Below, piece after piece: positions 4,701-6,239 of a stretch of 6,239 bases of DNA. Both the position numbers and the translations under genes were made by a program. Numbering within the stretch: position 1 is the stretch's first letter; the number at the start of each line of letters is the position of its first letter. The stretch covers positions 1-6,239 of the forward strand of contig CACZAK010000278.1 in assembly GCA_902779075.1 (NCBI GenBank), read 5' to 3'. Source of the stretch: an uncultured bacterium. GTDB lineage: Bacteria; Verrucomicrobiota; Kiritimatiellia; RFP12; UBA1067. The notes under the pieces are model-generated. The model ran no database searches and had not been told where the DNA came from. It was given only the letters and a program-made list of their open reading frames with translations.

Positions 4701-6239
4701 TATTCGGGCGGCGTCTGGACAACGATAGCCGTGAATGACGACGTTGACGGCTCCAACGACCGCACGAGCCGCGTCTCGTTCTCCGCGACGAAGGGCGTGA
4801 CGTATCACATTTGCGTTGGCGGCTACGGGAAAGCGAACGTCGGCACGATATTGCTGAACTGGACCGAGCGTCCGGCGAACGACGACTTTGCGTCTGCACA
4901 GACGATTTCCGGTCTGTCCGGTTCCCTGTCGTGCGTGACGAGCAACGCCACCGTGGAGGTTGGCGAGCCGCTGCCGCAGTACAGGTCTGCGGCGACAGGC
5001 ACCGTATGGTGGAGATGGGTTGCGCCAGTGGCAGGCGTTGCCGTGTTCGACACGGCGGGTTCGACCATCGGAAACGGCGTCGATACGATTCTCGGTGTTT
5101 ACACGTATTCTGACGGCGCCTGGACCACTGTAAGCGAGAATGACGATGTGCACAGTACGAACGACCGCACGAGCCGCGTCGAGTTCACTGCGGAAAACGG
5201 CGTGACATACTACATATGCGCCTCCGGCTACAATGCTCCGGGGACGATACGCCTGAACTGGATGACTGTCTTACGCCAGTACAAGATCCGTTTCATCCGC
5301 AACGACGGCGCCGGGACTATGGAGACCCGCGAGTTCGACCACGGCGTAAGCACGCCGCTCCCGACGATTGCTTCGCTTGGTTTTGCTCGGAGGGGCATGG
5401 TGTTCAAGGGGTGGGCGACCAGCTCTGCCAACGCCGCAGCCGGCAAGATATGGAAGACGGACGGTGCGGTTGTGGCAACGCCGACGGCCGCCGATACGAC
5501 GATGGACGCGATAGCGGTGTGGGCTCTCGCGGACGGGTACTACGGGATCAAGTTCAACAAGAACGACGGGACCGGTAAATGGCGCAGCGCGGCGTACAAG
5601 TACGGCGATGTAACGACCCTGCCCTCATGCGGCGCAGGGCTTGGGTGGACCCGCGACGGCTATACGTTCAAGGGGTGGGCGACGAGCGCGGCCAATGCGT
5701 CTGCGGGCGTCGTCTGGAAGGCCGACCGCGGCACCGTCCAGACGGGCATCTCCGCCGGAACCACGCAGAACGTCTATGCGATATGGGAGGCTCTTCCGAA
5801 GTACACAATCAAGTATGGAAAGTACGACGGCACGGGCGAGACATTCTCGAGCAACTACGTCTGGGGCGTGGAGAGCCATGTGCCCACGGCGACGAAGGGT
5901 CCGCTGTTCTGGCAGCGCACCGGCTTCGACTGGCTCGGCTGGGCGACTTCTCCGGCCAACGCCGACGCGGGGAAGGTCTGGAAGGCGGGCTGGGGTTCAA
6001 TATCGAAACCGGTTGACGCCGGCGGAACCCTGTCCGTCTATTCGTGCTGGAAGCTCCAGGCCGGATATTACGCGATCAAATTCTTCAGGAACGACGGCAC
6101 GGCGGCGTGGCGCTCCAAGGCGTTCCAGCACGGGGTGGCTACGCGCCTGCCTTCCATGGCGAACGGGCTCCGCTGGTCGCGCGCGGGCTATGCCTTCGCT
6201 GGCTGGGCGACGAGCGCGGCGAAGGCGGCTGCCGGGACG
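1791..6239 (+). CDS. giant secreted C13/caspase-like cysteine peptidase with BACON, pre-peptidase-like and InlB-type repeat domains (3' end outside window)
   Basis: One frame is open for 1483 codons to the window edge with no stop or frameshift. Residues 1-24 are a Sec signal peptide: Lys7, an Ala/Val core and likely cleavage after AHA (22-24). Residues 25-270 are unrecognised, perhaps a propeptide. Residues about 271-585 look like a clan CD cysteine peptidase: the strand LFFFATGHGS carries candidate catalytic His387, and AVALEPCYSGGF carries Cys438. C13 (legumain-like) fits best, but C14 or C11 relatives are possible. An acidic loop (DLDGDGNDDVDG, 345-356) may bind calcium. BACON follows (about 595-679, WTVSYSASWLTVSPPSG). 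Three beta-sandwich modules start near 681, 884 and 1027 (PANDDF, VWW and NDD motifs). InlB-type repeats lie at 818-883 and from 1164 to the edge. Secretion and proteolysis are inferred from domains; the substrate is unknown. It probably has its own promoter. Confidence 0.93.
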   Translation, partial: MNNTLVKCLAAAVAAVAMAADAHANAAEWERMTAESRPQMPNAKTRAEYRQRKADESATRSRLLAAGAPYAEAKAAAERTLGFALPEDAEWRTPYESEDERVEVVEFTDAAGAVNRFALFEQLGVKFPYWWSVEGASPETLIASAPAVSAFDGVLERRDTEIIEMDAEVQMPYERFRLYFLDDAPNMDWIRPCRYLFVPEDGSGYTVLYRKLPPRIWTRGTDEELFMTPLRGDEAQEVSKPESLADVTNSVYSRARRLRAATPNLNFSRGYTSHSYFVLFSGGGDAHNNRIRYWCDTAMLYSTLTLKYGVSKDHIYVYMSDGTSSGKDANLADSTSDVLVDSPRDLDGDGNDDVDGPADMTTLSNCFANLTRTLTETDQLFFFATGHGSPVGAASTANRNTEILLWSSGKTFPSFSDEDFSNWTKGIKCPMAVALEPCYSGGFIDDVTATKDRVIATACRYYETSNGKVGGGAWRNNTAGMTKSANPWALQLISAFRGVRPNNLDADDYPWHDSDTLTDADSNSDRLVSFKEAADYANENDTTACRKSSHSWSGDDRCLYVSTNGVEHPCYGESASGVGSSFYVLKQNWLVPSSTSLSLDPASGASASLTVRGSCSWTVSYSASWLTVSPPSGSNSGAVITCTATSANSSISKRTATVYLRSSGISPQISRTIYVTQGGKRPANDDFEDAYAVSGANFWTVGVCSNATYQAGEPKFKDSATNTVWWAFTPQYDGKVQMNTKGSTNDSGGELDTVMAVYTGGSLSSLTRVCGNDDIGGGVLASSNAFTVALDTVYYIQISGYNASKAGRVRLNVSYTHYKVTFDTSDCTCGETERYVAASGQIGTLPTPVRDGYVFKGWRRASGSQVYSTTTITAATILYASWVPANDCYEGSDSASRPTVLTGVSGSAQGVNSSATVQSGEPLPQYRSAATNTVWWTWTAPMSGNVVFDTAGSYLANPELTMDTLLGVYTYSGGVWTTIAVNDDVDGSNDRTSRVSFSATKGVTYHICVGGYGKANVGTILLNWTERPANDDFASAQTISGLSGSLSCVTSNATVEVGEPLPQYRSAATGTVWWRWVAPVAGVAVFDTAGSTIGNGVDTILGVYTYSDGAWTTVSENDDVHSTNDRTSRVEFTAENGVTYYICASGYNAPGTIRLNWMTVLRQYKIRFIRNDGAGTMETREFDHGVSTPLPTIASLGFARRGMVFKGWATSSANAAAGKIWKTDGAVVATPTAADTTMDAIAVWALADGYYGIKFNKNDGTGKWRSAAYKYGDVTTLPSCGAGLGWTRDGYTFKGWATSAANASAGVVWKADRGTVQTGISAGTTQNVYAIWEALPKYTIKYGKYDGTGETFSSNYVWGVESHVPTATKGPLFWQRTGFDWLGWATSPANADAGKVWKAGWGSISKPVDAGGTLSVYSCWKLQAGYYAIKFFRNDGTAAWRSKAFQHGVATRLPSMANGLRWSRAGYAFAGWATSAAKAAAGT
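2601..3555 (+). other. cysteine peptidase domain, clan CD (C13-like), inside the large CDS
   Basis: Residues about 271-588. The domain opens with the hydrophobic strand HSYFVLFSGGGD, where an early strand of the caspase/legumain fold is expected. It carries His387-Gly388 after strand LFFFAT, and Cys438 in the EPCYSGG motif after strand MAVAL. The His-Cys spacing is 51 residues, somewhat longer than the roughly 41 of animal legumain. Both dyad residues are present, so the domain looks catalytically competent. A final SHSWSGDDRC...EHPCYGES stretch (near 557-580) resembles the closing segment of bacterial relatives. Substrate preference cannot be read from the sequence. Confidence 0.8.
3831..5261 (+). 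repeat. three pre-peptidase-like beta-sandwich modules in the large CDS
   Basis: Copies begin at 3831, 4440 and 4869 (residues 681, 884, 1027). Each has an opening (R)PAND-(D/C)-(F/Y), a SNATxxxGEP or SSATVQSGEP motif, a TVWW motif, an L(D)TxxxVYT-type segment, an acidic NDD and a closing G(V)TYY/H-IC-GY or VYYIQISGY strand. Copies 2 and 3 are close at DNA level, sharing a 35-base identical stretch (4548-4582 and 4962-4996). Copy 1 is more diverged, and one InlB-type repeat (4242-4436) separates it from copy 2. The modules resemble PPC (bacterial pre-peptidase C-terminal) domains, which often follow secreted peptidases. Confidence 0.75.
5280..6239 (+). repeat. InlB-type (Listeria-Bacteroides) repeats, period ~87 residues, in the large CDS
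   Basis: Repeats begin at 5280, 5541, 5802 and 6066 (residues 1164, 1251, 1338, 1426), a spacing of 87, 87 and 88 codons; the last is cut by the window edge. Each follows the scheme Y-x-I-(R/K)-(F/Y)...(N/Y)DG-(A/T)-G..., then (L/V)P, a G-(Y/F)-x-(F/W)-x-GWAT motif, an (S)-x-A-(N/K)-A-x-AG-(K/V)-(I/V)-WK segment and a closing (A/S)-(V/I/C)-W. The last Trp position is seen in the first three only. The core matches Flg_new/List_Bact_rpt (PF09479), a beta-grasp repeat of surface proteins. Units are longer than the common ~70 residues because of the WAT...WK insertion. Confidence 0.82.

Noticed and set aside
2180..4738. Long + strand frames at 2180-3238 and 3497-4738 as separate genes
   Set aside because: Both are Arg-rich out-of-frame readings of the large gene, whose own frame is continuous through them and carries the recognisable domains.
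4128..5153. A 341-codon minus-strand open frame
   Set aside because: It is an Arg-rich antisense shadow of the repeated beta-sandwich modules; its apparent internal repeats come from those modules.

Overview
The window looks like a piece of a GC-rich bacterial chromosome from the PVC superphylum. An uncultured gut or rumen Kiritimatiellota or Lentisphaerota-type organism is my best guess. The guess rests on large secreted modular proteins (FISUMP domain, caspase/legumain-like peptidase, BACON, pre-peptidase-like beta-sandwiches, Listeria-Bacteroides/InlB B-repeats), strong GC bias at third codon positions, and a repeat-littered intergenic space. No taxonomic marker gene is present, so this is inference. 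All supportable coding sequence is on the + strand.

Layout: (1) 2-775 is the 3' end of a gene whose product ends in a FISUMP (Fibrobacter succinogenes major paralogous) domain; its start lies before the window. (2) 776-1215 has no convincing gene but holds five kinds of short repeat: an 8-bp T-rich tandem, a perfect 8-bp-stem palindrome, an 11-bp unit repeated four times, a perfect 22-bp tandem duplication, and a second GC palindrome. (3) 1216-1581 is an orphan coding fragment that resembles the end of an InlB-type repeat plus a C-terminal tail domain. I read it as the decapitated 3' remnant of a paralogue of the next gene. (4) 1582-1790 is a regulatory leader with a near-consensus sigma-70 promoter (TTGACA, 17 bp, TAAAAT) and a good Shine-Dalgarno sequence. 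(5) 1791-6239 is one uninterrupted reading frame of 1483 codons that runs off the right edge. It encodes a signal peptide, an uncharacterised N-terminal region, a clan CD cysteine peptidase domain (His387/Cys438), a BACON domain, three pre-peptidase-like beta-sandwich modules with one InlB-type repeat between the first and second, and then at least four more InlB-type repeats of about 87 residues.

The two substantial genes probably encode exported, surface or extracellular proteins. They need not form an operon, because about 1 kb of repeat-rich DNA and a dedicated promoter separate them. The main point of interest is the giant multidomain protein: a legumain/caspase-like protease head on a long tail of adhesive or carbohydrate-binding-type modules. 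The orphan fragment upstream suggests that such genes duplicate and decay in this genome.
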